Assembly (NCBI GenBank): GCA_016704345.1
Contig: JADJAH010000001.1
Location: 124,001-188,000, forward strand
Direction: 5' to 3'
From: Ignavibacteria bacterium
Lineage (GTDB): Bacteria > Bacteroidota > Ignavibacteria > Tepidaquicellales > Tepidaquicellaceae
Length of the DNA: 64,000 bases
A program made the translations under genes and the position numbers. Within the stretch, counting starts at the first letter, position 1; the number at the start of each line of letters is the position of its first letter. The notes under the pieces are model-generated. The model saw nothing but the letters and a program-made list of their open reading frames with translations, did not search any database and was not told where the DNA came from. Below, piece by piece: positions 63,769-64,000 of the stretch.

Positions 63769-64000
63769 ATGTATATAGCTGAAATGCAATTACGACAATT
63801 AACAAAGTCTGTTCCGATAGCAGTATATTTCATTGCCTTATTCGGTTTTGCATTTCAGATGTGGGCAGGACAAAACTACGGCATGTTCCGCGATGAATTT
63901 TACTACATTGAATGTGCAAAGCATCTTGCATTCGGTTATGTTGATCATCCTCCATTCTCAATTTTCAAACTATGGGCATGGATAGGAATTTTTGGAGATT
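63769..64000 (+). CDS. GT39-family membrane glycosyltransferase, 3' end beyond the window
   Basis: The frame starts at an ATG (63769, another at 63784) and remains open to the last base. It encodes one membrane segment (VPIAVYFIALFGFAFQMW), then GMFRDEFYYIECAKHLAFG and YVDHPPFS. The Asp-Glu pair and DHPP block are typical of PMT_2/ArnT-like GT39 enzymes that use polyprenyl-phosphate sugars. Only 77 codons are visible, so function beyond the family is not decidable. Confidence 0.8.
   Translation, partial: MYIAEMQLRQLTKSVPIAVYFIALFGFAFQMWAGQNYGMFRDEFYYIECAKHLAFGYVDHPPFSIFKLWAWIGIFGD

Overview
The window looks like a chromosomal segment of an AT-rich, Gram-negative member of the Bacteroidota/Chlorobiota/Ignavibacteriota group, most likely Ignavibacteria-like. 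The signs are a SprA-type outer-membrane translocon of the type IX secretion system (T9SS), two secreted proteins ending in the T9SS type A sorting domain with the QNYPNPFN motif, a gingipain-like C25 protease, an Omp85 barrel protein, and weak Shine-Dalgarno signals with frequent TTG/GTG starts. The lineage is inferred from gene content only.

Layout. 1-7.5 kb: the end of a BMP/PnrA-type substrate-binding protein gene facing sprA, which is split by a one-base deletion. 7.7-10.8 kb: a 1039-residue secreted fusion of a peptidase-MA-like metalloprotease, a TolB-like propeller and an Omp85-like barrel. Then come tRNA-Arg(TCT) and a strong terminator. 11-15 kb (minus strand): an acyl-CoA carboxylase beta subunit, murA and accA. 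15-41 kb (minus): one long surface-polysaccharide locus. In transcription order it holds a phosphohexomutase, Wza-type export protein, Wzz-type co-polymerase (no kinase), Wzy/ligase-type membrane protein, Wzx flippase, many glycosyltransferases and two methyltransferases. It continues with an epimerase, a compact heptose operon (hddA, hddC, gmhA, gmhB and a transaldolase), a WbaP/WcaJ-type initiating phosphoglycosyltransferase, a DPM1-like synthase, a GT-C enzyme and an unusual GT2 plus dead phosphoglycosyltransferase fusion. 41-50 kb (mostly minus): housekeeping genes (B12-binding mutase domain, LPG-synthase-like membrane protein, maf, proS, arsC-like, ppa, ruvA, ruvC, yebC, recJ), then tRNA-Leu(CAG). 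50-64 kb: an accessory region with T9SS substrates, a GH16 glycanase, methyltransferase, membrane-tethered MutS-like ATPase, FAD oxidoreductase, trhO, a small-protein/M48-protease pair and the start of a GT39 gene. It is peppered with 7-bp satellite repeats at gene ends.

How the genes fit together. The 26-kb locus reads as a Wzx/Wzy-dependent polysaccharide factory: sugar-nucleotide supply (including probable GDP-D-glycero-D-manno-heptose), initiation on undecaprenyl phosphate, chain building, flipping, polymerisation and export. The T9SS genes are a second surface theme.

Main points for a second look. (1) All three recognisable T9SS genes (sprA and two substrates) are broken by single-base indels, while essentially every other gene is intact. 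(2) A GT2 enzyme is fused to a phosphoglycosyltransferase whose catalytic Asp-Glu dyad is replaced by Leu-Leu. (3) The protease-propeller-barrel fusion beside sprA. (4) wzx appears to start at ATT. (5) Three heptad satellites abut stop codons, two of them accompanied by a shared dispersed repeat.
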